A DNA stretch of 35,834 bases from an uncultured Oscillospiraceae bacterium (GCA_900542145.1 UQMF01000020.1:1-35834), one strand, 5' to 3'; positions 15,459 through 23,643 are shown, counted from the first letter of the stretch. Numbers and translations are program-made. Notes: generated by a model from the sequence alone, not told the origin.

Positions 15459-16355
15459 TCACATAAAATGCGCCGGGCGCAGTCTTATCGACTGCGCCCG
15501 GCTTTTCACAAAACTGAATATGATCCACGCCGCGGAATCAGGAACCGCAGCGACTGTAAGATATCGTCCGTAAATCTCCGGAACAAGCCCGGGGAGAGCG
15601 GAATGGGTGATGGTGTAATCATCAAAGCATCGCGGATCGGCGCAGTCCGCCTTGATTTCCACCGTGCGGAACACTCTACCTGGAGAGTACTCTCCGCTCA
15701 TACTGGAGTGCCGCCACCAGTACAGCCTTTCCACCTCCATCGCCCCTGCCGGACGCGCCGCAGAGCTGTCGTTGTCGAGCATGCGCAGCAGAGCCAGCCG
15801 GAGTTTTTCGGCGTCCTCTGCTGAGAATCCCGTCTTCTGCGCGGAATACGCATTGACGGAGCCTTTGACGACGTACAAGCCGTGCTCCACGAAATTAATG
15901 CTTCCCATCTGCGTGCCGCGGCGGTCGTCCGTATTGCGGATACACCGGGTTATCTTCATCTCCGTGATCTTCACCGGAAGCACGCTGTATGTCTGCTGTA
16001 TTGTGACCGCGCCCTTAACTCCCGGCGCGTGCAGTTCAGGGAATGCGAAAACCTGCCCGAAAGCCCTTACATCGTACCACTTTTCACATGCCCGGGCGGT
16101 ATAATCCCTGCCGGGTGCCAGCGCCGAAGCTCTCCTTGCAAGGACATCGCCGCGTGATCCCGAAGGCGATACAAGTATGCACTCCCCCATCTCCGAAAGC
16201 CTGTCACGCAGCTTCCGGCGAATGCACACGGAAGATATCACGCCGAATCCACGGCTGTCAGTGCGCGGAGTTCCCAGTTTTGCCGGGTCGCCGTTAGGAT
16301 TGGCGCCGCTGACCGAGATCAGCTCCATAAAGTCAATTCTGTCTGCCAGCTGCAT
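15459..16355 (-). CDS. cas7: Cas7 (Csd2), subtype I-C CRISPR backbone protein, isolated copy
   Basis: This 298-residue RAMP protein would form the helical filament along crRNA. Family landmarks in order are DFMELISVSGANPNGDP, FGVISSVCIRRKLRD, KWYDVRAFGQVF, VKGAVTIQQTYSVLPVKITEMKITR, MGSINFVEHGLYV and AQKTGFSAEDAEKL. The length is slightly above the usual 280-290. The last 14 residues are encoded by the patB terminator hairpin, which may be a recent C-terminal extension. The ATG at 16355 lies inside the end of cas5 (23-base overlap), so the two are co-translated. In a normal I-C operon cas8c sits between cas5 and cas7; here it is absent, as are cas3, cas4, cas1 and cas2. The frame is intact. 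Confidence 0.9.
   Translation of the reverse strand: MQLADRIDFMELISVSGANPNGDPAKLGTPRTDSRGFGVISSVCIRRKLRDRLSEMGECILVSPSGSRGDVLARRASALAPGRDYTARACEKWYDVRAFGQVFAFPELHAPGVKGAVTIQQTYSVLPVKITEMKITRCIRNTDDRRGTQMGSINFVEHGLYVVKGSVNAYSAQKTGFSAEDAEKLRLALLRMLDNDSSAARPAGAMEVERLYWWRHSSMSGEYSPGRVFRTVEIKADCADPRCFDDYTITHSALPGLVPEIYGRYLTVAAVPDSAAWIIFSFVKSRAQSIRLRPAHFM
15472..15506 (+). terminator. patB terminator, embedded in the 3' end of cas7
   Basis: A perfect 13-bp GC-rich stem (15472-15484 with 15490-15502) has a five-base loop and is followed by TTTT on the plus strand. On the minus strand the same bases encode cas7 residues near SRAQSIRLRPA. The minus-strand tail is ATTTTATG, so it may also weakly end the cas transcript. 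Confidence 0.85.
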
Positions 16356-17037
16356 GTTCCGCCACCTTATCTTCCGATGATCCGAAGCGCTTTGCCCGGG
16401 ATAATCTGACAAATTCCGCATTGCACTGTTCCGGCGACGCAAATCGTATCACGCCGTCCTCCATCACGCAGTGCCAGGTGCGGCGGCTGATGGAATTCCG
16501 CGTAAACTCGTTCCAGCCCTCGTCCGGGTAATTCACGCCATGGTACATTATACCAAAGTCAATTGATCCGCTGTTGTCGTAGAATCCCACGCCGCTGCCA
16601 AAATGCGCCGAGCGCACCTCTCCGCAGCAGTCCGAAGTCCCAAGCCATACAGGGAATCTCCCACCATGGGCAAGGCTGCGCAGCGCAATACGGAAGTGCT
16701 TGTTCTCGTCGCAGTCCTCCGCGAATTCCGGACGGTTCTCGTTCCAGACGAAATGCGCCCTCACCTGATAGCGGACGTCCATCAGGCGCTTCTGGACCAC
16801 TCCACGCCCACGCCGCTGCACAGAATATTCCTCTGTACAGATACGGTTCATCACGCGCAGTTCATCCGGTATCCATACAAATGTAGGTTTCCAGTAAATT
16901 GAACGCAGTATTCCTTTTACTGCCTCATAGGTCGGCACTTGAAAACTCTGCGTCCCGTGACTGTACGGGTCGGTGAACATCGCACTTCTTCCGGACAGCT
17001 CAAATTCAATACTGTTTGCATATTTCACATCTCTCAC
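16333..17037 (-). CDS. cas5: Cas5 (Cas5d), subtype I-C crRNA-processing protein, isolated copy
   Basis: This 234-residue protein aligns by eye along its length with Bacillus halodurans Cas5d: EFELSG..AMFTDP, VPTYEAVKGILRSIYWKPTF, DELRVM, DVRYQVRAHFVWN, HFGSGVGFYDNSG and HGVNYPDEGW. In I-C systems Cas5d replaces Cas6 and cuts the precursor crRNA. The triad described for B. halodurans (Tyr46, Lys116, His117) corresponds here to Tyr48, Lys113 and His114, all present. The ATG at 17037 lies only about 9 bases after a TATAAT box, so the message may be nearly leaderless. It is the first gene of a two-gene operon with cas7. No CRISPR repeats are visible in the window. Confidence 0.9.
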   Translation of the reverse strand: MRDVKYANSIEFELSGRSAMFTDPYSHGTQSFQVPTYEAVKGILRSIYWKPTFVWIPDELRVMNRICTEEYSVQRRGRGVVQKRLMDVRYQVRAHFVWNENRPEFAEDCDENKHFRIALRSLAHGGRFPVWLGTSDCCGEVRSAHFGSGVGFYDNSGSIDFGIMYHGVNYPDEGWNEFTRNSISRRTWHCVMEDGVIRFASPEQCNAEFVRLSRAKRFGSSEDKVAEHAAGRQN

Positions 17038-17361
17038 CCGGGATAATTATATCATTTTATACCCATTCCGGCAATGGTCCAATTCAACAAACCGGAGGAA
17101 ATCCGCGAAATTCTGATCGGCATGGAATCAATGCAACAGAGCCATTTTATTGTGCAAAGCTGACAAATCTCTGCGGTTGAAATGTTGCATTATGCTAAAA
17201 TTGAAATCAGTCTCGCGCCGTCAATTTTGACAAAAATTGCCTGATTTAACGGCAGCTTTTTGTGCAGTATCATTTGCCCGGCTGAACAACTGACAGTCAG
17301 TAAATTCAGATTATCTGCCCATAAAATAACGAATCCCCTGAATGAACAGGGGGATATTCAG
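17038..17361. promoter_or_regulatory. Intergenic region with the cas5 promoter and murD terminator; no CRISPR array
   Basis: On the minus strand, TTGCCG (17069-17074), a 17-bp spacer and TATAAT (17046-17051) form the probable cas5 promoter. A CCCCTG/CAGGGG stem at 17335-17352, followed on the minus strand by ATTCGTTATTTT, is a weak murD terminator. Two TTGAAAT strings (near 17179 and 17203) resemble the end of I-C repeats, but the flanking bases are not repeated. I see no gene or array here. Confidence 0.55.
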
Positions 17362-18723
17362 TTATTTCAGCGCAGCCACCAGCTGCTTGAAGTGCCGTCC
17401 GCGCTCCTCGAAATTCTTGTAGAATCCGTAGCTTGCGGCGGCAGGACAGAGTATCACGCGCTTTTTTGCAAGCCCTGCCGCGGTGCTTACCGCCTCGGGG
17501 AGATCCTTCACGCGCACCCTGTTCACCATCGGCGAGGTAATCATGTCGCCGATACGGTAGCCGCTGTCAGGCAGCAATATCACGTTCTTCACATAGCCGG
17601 TGTTGAGGAAATCCGCCAGCTTGTCGTAGGGAATATTGCGCTCCATTCCACCCAGAATAATGCAGTCCGCGCCGTCCGGGAATGCCTTCACGGCGGCTAT
17701 CGCGGACTCGGGAATGGTGCAGATACTGTCGTTGATGTACTCAACGCCGTTTATCGTGTCAACGTACTCCAGACGGTGCTCCAGTCCCTTGAAATCCGGC
17801 AGGGCTTCAAGGCATTTGTCCACATCCGCGCCGGCGGCTCTCGCAGCGGTGAGCGCCGCCGCAATGTTGTAGACATTGTGCTTTCCGCGCAGCTGCGTGT
17901 GTATCTCCGCAGGAGTGATCTCGCGATCGTCCAGGAATATCGTCCCGTTCTCGGAAAACACCATCGCCGGGCGCTCACAGCCTATGGTTATCAGCCGGGA
18001 CTTGCGGTAGCCGGAATTGCTGCACTCCGGGGCGTTTCCGCAGTCCGCGTTGGTGCAGATATCGTCCGGGATAATGTCGATGTTGAGTATCGAGGTATCC
18101 CCGGGCTGCTGGAATTTGTAGATGTTCCGCTTGGCATTGGCATAGGCTTCCAGGCTCACATAGTGGTCGAGGTGCTCCGGGAAGATATTCAGCAGCACCG
18201 CGATCTCCGGAGAATGTTTCACGAACTCCAGCTGATGACAGCTCATCTCACACACCGCTACAGTATCCGGAGTCATCTCCTCTATCCGCTCCAGCGGCGG
18301 AACTCCGATATTTCCGATGAGCATGGTGCGGAATCCGCAGGCGGTCAGGAAGTGATACGTCAGAGAAGAAGTCGTGGACTTCCCCTTGGTGCCGGTGATC
18401 CCGATGACCTTGCAGGGACGCAGGCGCAGCAGCACCTCCGTCTGGGTCAGTATCTTCGCCTTTTCCTCCGGCGTGAGCTTATCCTTGATTATTACTCCCG
18501 GACTTTGCAGCAGCAGGTCGTAGCCCTTTGCCCGGTCGAGGTAGTCCTCGCCGTAGATTCCGGTGACCCCCGGGATATCCTGGGGCTTCATATCCGCAAC
18601 GGCAATCTCCGCGCAGCAGCCGAGCCTGTTCAGCAGGGACAGCCACACCCTGCCCTCGCGCCCGAATCCGAGAATCGCGCAGCGCTTTCCATCAAATATT
18701 GGTTTCAGTTCGTTAATGTTCAT
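17362..18723 (-). CDS. murD: MurD-type UDP-MurNAc-L-Ala glutamate ligase, probably the MurD2 (L-Glu) form
   Basis: This 453-residue Mur ligase has a Rossmann N-terminal domain (CAILGFGREGRVWLSLL), the ATP loop GITGTKGKSTTSSL, central EMSCHQLE and FPEHLDHY, and a C-terminal domain (ILGGMERNIPYDKL). It joins glutamate to UDP-MurNAc-L-Ala in the cytoplasm. It overlaps the upstream murL by 11 bases. In Xanthomonas the partner of MurL is MurD2, which adds L-Glu that MurL then epimerises to D-Glu. By context this copy is likely that type; the sequence alone does not prove the stereochemistry. A canonical murD may exist elsewhere in the genome. Confidence 0.88.
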   Translation of the reverse strand: MNINELKPIFDGKRCAILGFGREGRVWLSLLNRLGCCAEIAVADMKPQDIPGVTGIYGEDYLDRAKGYDLLLQSPGVIIKDKLTPEEKAKILTQTEVLLRLRPCKVIGITGTKGKSTTSSLTYHFLTACGFRTMLIGNIGVPPLERIEEMTPDTVAVCEMSCHQLEFVKHSPEIAVLLNIFPEHLDHYVSLEAYANAKRNIYKFQQPGDTSILNIDIIPDDICTNADCGNAPECSNSGYRKSRLITIGCERPAMVFSENGTIFLDDREITPAEIHTQLRGKHNVYNIAAALTAARAAGADVDKCLEALPDFKGLEHRLEYVDTINGVEYINDSICTIPESAIAAVKAFPDGADCIILGGMERNIPYDKLADFLNTGYVKNVILLPDSGYRIGDMITSPMVNRVRVKDLPEAVSTAAGLAKKRVILCPAAASYGFYKNFEERGRHFKQLVAALK

Positions 18724-20056
18724 GTCTTGCTCCGAGTAAATATTTCAGCGGCTCCGGCACGAAATTGTCCGCGTCGAAGTAGTTTTCCAGCGATACCGGC
18801 GTATATTCCGGGAACAGTTCCCTCCAGTGCTTCAGCAGAGCCGGCGGAGCGGATTTCCGTCGCTCCCACGCCATCTCCAGCGACAGCCGCACCTCGTCCT
18901 TGGTGCCGACGCATTCAAACGGCTTATCCTCGCCGTCAAGCACAAGTCCGTCAAGCATTCCGGAAAGTTCCTGCTTCTCCAGCATATTGCACCCGAAAAT
19001 CCCCGTCAGCGTGTCGTCGTCCAGGAACGCCGCCAGCAGAATATACACATACAGGCACTTTGCGCAGTTGCAGCACCAGGAATTCGTCTTGCTGCCGAGA
19101 TTGCAGCTCTGGAATATCCCGAAATACTGCGGATATTTCACGAACTCCCGGGCGATCTGCCATTCGCTCCAGGGGCGCAGCAGGCTGAAATACTCCGGGC
19201 AGCGCGAAAAGCCGCCAAAGCTGCGCTCGCAGTACTCCCGGAAATCCCGTTCGAACTCCGTGGATTTGCTGTACTGGTGGTTTATCGCCGTGCCCTCGAC
19301 ATAGCTTTCATTCGCGCTGCTCTCGTTAGAAAGCGCGATGTATTTCAGCCCGTGTACGCAGGCGGAAAGCTCCGCGGAAAACGCCACCACCGCCGAAAAC
19401 GGCGTGTGCCCGTTGAGGTAGCCGAGCTTGTTCAGTTCCAGAAGCTGCCTGTCGATGGTGCGCTTTGGTCCGATAATGCGCCCCTCCGGTATTCCTGCGG
19501 CAGCCGCACAGCCAAGCGTTGCCCCCCTGGGATTGATGATATATGCAGAAATGTCCACCCCTGCCTTTTTCAGAAGTTCCAGGGTGACTACGCTGTCCTT
19601 GCCGCCGCCTATCGGCACCAGAGTCCCGGTCAGCGCGTTAGTCCCGGCAGTGAGCGGAGATTCCTCCGACGCGTTTATCGTCATGAATGCGTCAAAATCC
19701 GGGGTTATCCCGTTGCGGTAGAAGAACTCCCCAAGCCCGTTATAATAGAGTTTTTTCCACCAGTTTTTCTCCCATGCCGTAAGTCCGCCGCATCGCACCT
19801 CAACAGTCGGTGGGCAGGCGCACTTCCAGTAAGAAACAAGCTCCGCCATGCCGAACGAGAACGCGATACGGTCGGCAAGTTCCCGGTCGCAGCTGAGTCC
19901 GCTGAATTCCTCGGGAAAAGTCCACCCGGGGTAGAAATGGTATTCGTCTATCGAAAAGTGGAAACGAAGCAGGGTGTTTCCGTCCTGCTCCGTAAACTCG
20001 TAGCTGTGGTAAATAAAGCTGCGGTGTTTTTCGCGCAGTTCGTCATAAAGGCTCAT
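18713..20056 (-). CDS. murL: MurL-like UDP-MurNAc-L-Ala-L-Glu epimerase
   Basis: This 447-residue protein has a PP-loop-like motif (LVPIGGGKDSVVTLELLKKAG, about residues 150-170). NESSANESYVEGTAINHQYSKS and a Cys-rich CNLGSKTNSWCCNCAKCLYVY segment follow. These features and the adjacent murD match MurL, described in Xanthomonas oryzae as the ATP-dependent epimerase that turns terminal L-Glu into D-Glu in the peptidoglycan precursor. That pathway replaces glutamate racemase (MurI). It overlaps murD by 11 bases and starts 10 bases after the mutarotase-like gene. I am fairly sure of the family from the murD pairing and motifs; function in this lineage is inferred. Confidence 0.82.
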   Translation of the reverse strand: MSLYDELREKHRSFIYHSYEFTEQDGNTLLRFHFSIDEYHFYPGWTFPEEFSGLSCDRELADRIAFSFGMAELVSYWKCACPPTVEVRCGGLTAWEKNWWKKLYYNGLGEFFYRNGITPDFDAFMTINASEESPLTAGTNALTGTLVPIGGGKDSVVTLELLKKAGVDISAYIINPRGATLGCAAAAGIPEGRIIGPKRTIDRQLLELNKLGYLNGHTPFSAVVAFSAELSACVHGLKYIALSNESSANESYVEGTAINHQYSKSTEFERDFREYCERSFGGFSRCPEYFSLLRPWSEWQIAREFVKYPQYFGIFQSCNLGSKTNSWCCNCAKCLYVYILLAAFLDDDTLTGIFGCNMLEKQELSGMLDGLVLDGEDKPFECVGTKDEVRLSLEMAWERRKSAPPALLKHWRELFPEYTPVSLENYFDADNFVPEPLKYLLGARHEH

Positions 20057-20066
20057 AGGTCCTCCG

Positions 20067-21020
20067 TTATGCGTGATGATTCCGCAGGTCGTATTTCTTC
20101 ACGAACCTGTCAATGCTGTCCTCGCTCTTCCGGTCGAAACTCTCCTCGCAGGGAATGAGCGACCAGTACTCCGTGATTCGGAGCGCTTCGCCGCTTCTGA
20201 GCTGCTTTATCTCGCCAAGGCTCTCGCACTCCAGGAAGATCCCGTTCGTGAACGTTTCGAAGTTGCAGCCGTAGTCCGGGTATTCGCCGTTGATGTTCAT
20301 GCTGAAATTCTTGAGGAATATCTGCCCGTGATTCACGACCGCCGCCCAGCCGTCCTCGTTGTTCATGCCTATCTTGAACTTCCCGGCAGAGCCCTTCACC
20401 TGCCGGAGCGTGCCGTACTTATTGCCCAGGAAGAACCGGTCGTCGTTTATATCCGAGTAGCTCCAGAAAACGTTCCTGCGGTTGGAAAGCAGCCCGTTGT
20501 CCGTCTGGCTCTGGGGGAATATCTCCACGCCGCCTGCCGCGCATACCGTCAGCGCCCAGGGAGCCAGCGTGACTATCGCACCGGAAACGTTCCTGACCTC
20601 GTGGTTAAGCTCCACCTCAGTGCCCTCGTCCGCGAGCCTGTAAACCAGCTTGTGCTGCTGCCCTGTACGCGTTGCCGGGGGTATCAGCGTGATCTCTCCG
20701 CCGCTGACCGAGTATTCCACCGGCTCGTTGTCCGGGACGTAGCTGTGCGGATAGCTCTCCGGACTGCTCCAGAGGCGGTGGCCGCCGTATATGTACCAGG
20801 TCTTGTCCTCGCCGAAATACTCCCGGAGCTCCGGGGAATCGTCCTTGAATTCCCGGTCAACGTCCTCAAGCAGCATATTCTCGTGCCCGTTCAGGCAGTA
20901 GGAGATTATGCGCGGTCCGACATCAACGGTGACGATAATGCTCGCCATGCCGTTGTCAAGCTTCACGCACTTTCCAAAATTTTTGTAGTTAAGTTCAGTT
21001 GCTGTAACCATTGTATGCAT
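20067..21020 (-). CDS. Galactose-mutarotase-like carbohydrate-binding protein
   Basis: This 317-residue protein is rich in beta strands. Segments VKLDNGMASIIVTVDVGPRIISY, YGGHRLWSSPESYPHSYVPDNEP, ELNHEVRNVSGAIVTLAPWALTV and IFLECESLGEIKQL resemble the aldose-epimerase-like supersandwich fold, possibly DUF4380. The GGHRLWxSPE motif is a sugar-site feature in that superfamily. No signal peptide is seen, so it probably acts in the cytoplasm. The start could be the first ATG or the one at residue 4. It precedes murL by 10 bases, so it is likely in the same operon and may act on a sugar precursor; this is inference. Confidence 0.7.
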   Translation of the reverse strand: MHTMVTATELNYKNFGKCVKLDNGMASIIVTVDVGPRIISYCLNGHENMLLEDVDREFKDDSPELREYFGEDKTWYIYGGHRLWSSPESYPHSYVPDNEPVEYSVSGGEITLIPPATRTGQQHKLVYRLADEGTEVELNHEVRNVSGAIVTLAPWALTVCAAGGVEIFPQSQTDNGLLSNRRNVFWSYSDINDDRFFLGNKYGTLRQVKGSAGKFKIGMNNEDGWAAVVNHGQIFLKNFSMNINGEYPDYGCNFETFTNGIFLECESLGEIKQLRSGEALRITEYWSLIPCEESFDRKSEDSIDRFVKKYDLRNHHA

Positions 21021-21054
21021 ACCCCCATGATTAATTCGGAATTCGGAATTGAAT

Positions 21055-22218
21055 TTACCCTATTATTGCCGGTTTTGCGGTGAAGTCTGCACCGCAGGGG
21101 CGCGGCTTTTCCAGCGCCAGCGACCAGATATCGCAGCACCGCGCCTGGAATGCGCCCTGGCGGTGGGCTTCCCGGGAAATTCCCATCAGCGCCCGGAGGG
21201 ATGTGTCCATCGGGAGCGCACAGCCGGCTTCCTTAGCCGCCGCGAGCACTTCCCTGCCCCGGGGATTCATACCGAGTATCCGGATATACGCGTCCGGCTC
21301 GTGCAGCATTTTCTTGTCGATATCCAGAAACGCGCACAGCACCGCCCGGCGGATACGCGCCAATGTGTAGCGTTTCGTCTTGGTCAGAAAATACAGTTCG
21401 TCCAGGCTGCACGCCCTGCGCACCGCCTTATAGAGCCGTTCGCCCAGACCCTGCGCCGCATCGTAGACGTCCGAAAAATCCTCCGGTTTCATGGTGCGCA
21501 GCTTCGCCAGGATAGCCGTTTCAAGGCGCTTTATATCCGCGGAAGGCTCGGCGGACACCGGGGCGAACTCCGAGTAGTCCTCCCCTGCAAGGATACGCTT
21601 TCTGATGAGCGACGCACTCGCGTACTTCCGCGAGCTCTCTTCGCTGTCGTGCTCCGCGCCCTCACGCTGTATAGTCACCGGTTCGATTCGGCTGCCAATA
21701 TCGTCCAGCGCCTTGATGTATTCCACCGCCAGTGTATTGTTCGGGGAGCTTATCGTCTGGTACACATCGTCCGTGTAGAACTTATTGACCGCCTGCGCCA
21801 GCGCCGCCGGGTAACTCTTTCCGCCAGTCATCAGCATCTGGAAGTACTCGGAATGCACTGCGTAATCCACTGCGCCTGCCGCCTCCCTCAGTGCGTCAAT
21901 GCTTCCGCACTCGCTGCCGAAGGAAAGCATGTCCACGCAGCCCAGCGCCGATATAATACCGACCGCGCCACGGGCGAATCCCTCCGCCGCACACAGGCTG
22001 TATTTCACAGGAAGTTCCAGTACCAGGTCGGCGCCGTTTTCAAGCGCGGCACGGGCACGGCTGAATTTATCGTACACCGCCACGTCGCCGCGCTGGGTGA
22101 AATCGCCGCTCATCACCGCAACGATGTGTGTGGCGCCTAGCTTCCGGGTCTGTTCGAGCTGGAATCTGTGCCCATAATGGAACGGATTGTATTCGCAGAT
22201 AACTGCTGCTGTTTTCAT
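21055..22218 (-). CDS. tmcAL: tRNA(Met) cytidine acetate ligase
   Basis: This 387-residue protein is of the nucleotidyltransferase type. The N terminus has ICEYNPFHYGHRFQLEQTRKLG with the HxGH ATP-binding motif, then AVMSGDFTQRGDVAVYDKFSRA and LPVKYSLCAAEGFARGAV, all typical of TmcAL (formerly YlbM). It activates acetate with ATP to acetylate C34 of elongator tRNA-Met. The ATG at 22218 has AAAGGGGG upstream; a longer frame to 22290 lacks a ribosome site. It is divergent from ackA (199 bases apart), which makes acetyl phosphate or acetate, a fitting neighbour. The 3' end is 34 bases from the mutarotase-like gene. Confidence 0.9.
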   Translation of the reverse strand: MKTAAVICEYNPFHYGHRFQLEQTRKLGATHIVAVMSGDFTQRGDVAVYDKFSRARAALENGADLVLELPVKYSLCAAEGFARGAVGIISALGCVDMLSFGSECGSIDALREAAGAVDYAVHSEYFQMLMTGGKSYPAALAQAVNKFYTDDVYQTISSPNNTLAVEYIKALDDIGSRIEPVTIQREGAEHDSEESSRKYASASLIRKRILAGEDYSEFAPVSAEPSADIKRLETAILAKLRTMKPEDFSDVYDAAQGLGERLYKAVRRACSLDELYFLTKTKRYTLARIRRAVLCAFLDIDKKMLHEPDAYIRILGMNPRGREVLAAAKEAGCALPMDTSLRALMGISREAHRQGAFQARCCDIWSLALEKPRPCGADFTAKPAIIG

Positions 22219-22308
22219 TAATAAAAGCCCCCTTTCCGGGTAACGCATATGCTCATCTACTATTTTACACCAAATCCCCGTCAAAATCAATAATTTTTCA
22301 AAAAAGAC

Positions 22309-22337
22309 TTGATTTTTTTAGCGGAAAGTACTACAAT
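22309..22337 (+). promoter_or_regulatory. ackA promoter
   Basis: TTGATT (22309-22314), a 17-bp spacer and TACAAT (22332-22337) lie about 80 bases before the ackA ATG at 22418, whose ribosome site is AGAAAGGA. I found no clear catabolite-repression (cre) box nearby. Confidence 0.6.
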
Positions 22338-22417
22338 ATAAATGATATATGCGCAAAATCTCTGATATTCTCTGATTTTGTAATTCTAAAGCAGAATAGC
22401 AGAAAGGAATTCACGAA

Positions 22418-23620
22418 ATGAAGATTCTTGTTATCAACGCCGGCAGTTCCTCGCTAAAGTACCAGCTGATCAATATGGAGGACGAGAGCGTTATTGCAAA
22501 GGGCAACTGCGACCGTATAGGTATCGACGGCCACATCAAGCACACTACTTTTGACGGAAGAAAGGTAGAGGCTGACAGCTCCTTCCCCACCCACACCGAG
22601 GCTTTCGAAAAGCTCGTTGAAGTACTCACCACCGGCGAGGGCAAGGTCATCGACAGCATGAGCGAGATCTCCGCAGTAGGTCACAGAATAGTACAGGGCG
22701 CTGAGATATTCAGCAAGACCACCCTGGTAACCGATGAAGTTATCCAGCAGATCGACGATCTGTCCGAACTGGCACCGGTACATAACCACCCCCACGCACT
22801 CGCTCTCAGAGCCTGCAAGAAGGTTATCCCTGCAACAACTCCGCAGGTCGTTGTATTCGACACCGCGTTCCACTCCACAATGCCGGAGAAGGCGTTCATG
22901 TACGGGCTTCCCTATGAGTGCTACGAGAAGCTGCACGTAAGAAAGTACGGCTTCCACGGAACCTCTCACCGCTTCGTTACTCAGGCGCTTGCGGACGCTA
23001 TGGGCAAGGACATCAAGGATCTCAAGATCGTTTCCTGCCACCTCGGCAACGGCTCTTCCATCACCGCTGTAGAAGGCGGCAAGTCCATCGATACTTCCAT
23101 GGGCTTCACTCCCCTGGACGGCGTTATCATGGGCACACGCTGCGGCAGCGTTGACCCCTCCGCAGTCACCTTCGTTGCAAACAAGCTGGGACTTTCCCCC
23201 AATGCTATGAGCGACTACATGAACAAGAAGTCAGGTTTCCTCGGCATTTCCGGTATCTCCAGCGATAACCGCGACATCACCGACGCAGCAGAGCATGGCG
23301 ACCACAAGGCTCAGCTTGCAGGCGAAATGCTCCGCTATGAGATCAAGAAGTTCATCGGCTCATATGCCGCTGTAATGAACGGTCTGGACGCTGTTATCTT
23401 CACCGGAGGCATCGGCGAAAACTCCGATGATGTACGCGCTGACGTCTGCCACAACATGGAATACCTCGGAATCAAGCTTGACGACGCTGCAAACACCGGT
23501 CTGAGAGGAAAGCTCCAGAAGATCTCCGCTCCCGACAGCAAGGTAGAGGTATGGGTAGTTCCCACCAACGAGGAGCTACTCATCGCTCGCGATACCAAAG
23601 CTCTCGTAGGCGATCTCTGA
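22418..23620 (+). CDS. ackA: Acetate kinase
   Basis: This 400-residue enzyme has the normal length and interconverts acetate + ATP with acetyl phosphate + ADP in fermentation. Signatures are ILVINAGSSSLKYQLI at the N terminus, GHRIVQGAEIF, FDTAFHSTMPEKAFMYGLPYE, YGFHGTSHRFV, HLGNGSSITA and VIFTGGIGENS. Codon use is more restricted than in its neighbours, as expected for a highly expressed gene. No pta lies next to it in this window. A GC-rich stem follows at 23644-23663. Confidence 0.97.
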   Translation: MKILVINAGSSSLKYQLINMEDESVIAKGNCDRIGIDGHIKHTTFDGRKVEADSSFPTHTEAFEKLVEVLTTGEGKVIDSMSEISAVGHRIVQGAEIFSKTTLVTDEVIQQIDDLSELAPVHNHPHALALRACKKVIPATTPQVVVFDTAFHSTMPEKAFMYGLPYECYEKLHVRKYGFHGTSHRFVTQALADAMGKDIKDLKIVSCHLGNGSSITAVEGGKSIDTSMGFTPLDGVIMGTRCGSVDPSAVTFVANKLGLSPNAMSDYMNKKSGFLGISGISSDNRDITDAAEHGDHKAQLAGEMLRYEIKKFIGSYAAVMNGLDAVIFTGGIGENSDDVRADVCHNMEYLGIKLDDAANTGLRGKLQKISAPDSKVEVWVVPTNEELLIARDTKALVGDL

Positions 23621-23643
23621 TCCGCTTATTGAAACAAATCCAC

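Noticed and set aside
17170..17215. Two TTGAAAT strings upstream of cas5, like the 3' end of I-C repeats
   Set aside because: Flanking bases differ and spacing is only about 24 bases; there is no repeated 30-37 bp unit, so it is not an array.
17260..19188. A 642-codon plus-strand open frame opposite murD/murL
   Set aside because: It arises from codon bias of the opposite strand; the minus-strand genes have clear catalytic motifs while this frame has none.
21020..21055. AATTCGGAATTCGGAATT-like short repeats
   Set aside because: Only a few units in AT-rich spacer; no sign of function.
18827..22140. Other long plus-strand frames (443, 336 and 363 codons) opposite murL, the mutarotase-like gene and tmcAL
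   Set aside because: They are shadows in GC-rich DNA with Arg/His/Val-rich nonsense composition and no start signals.
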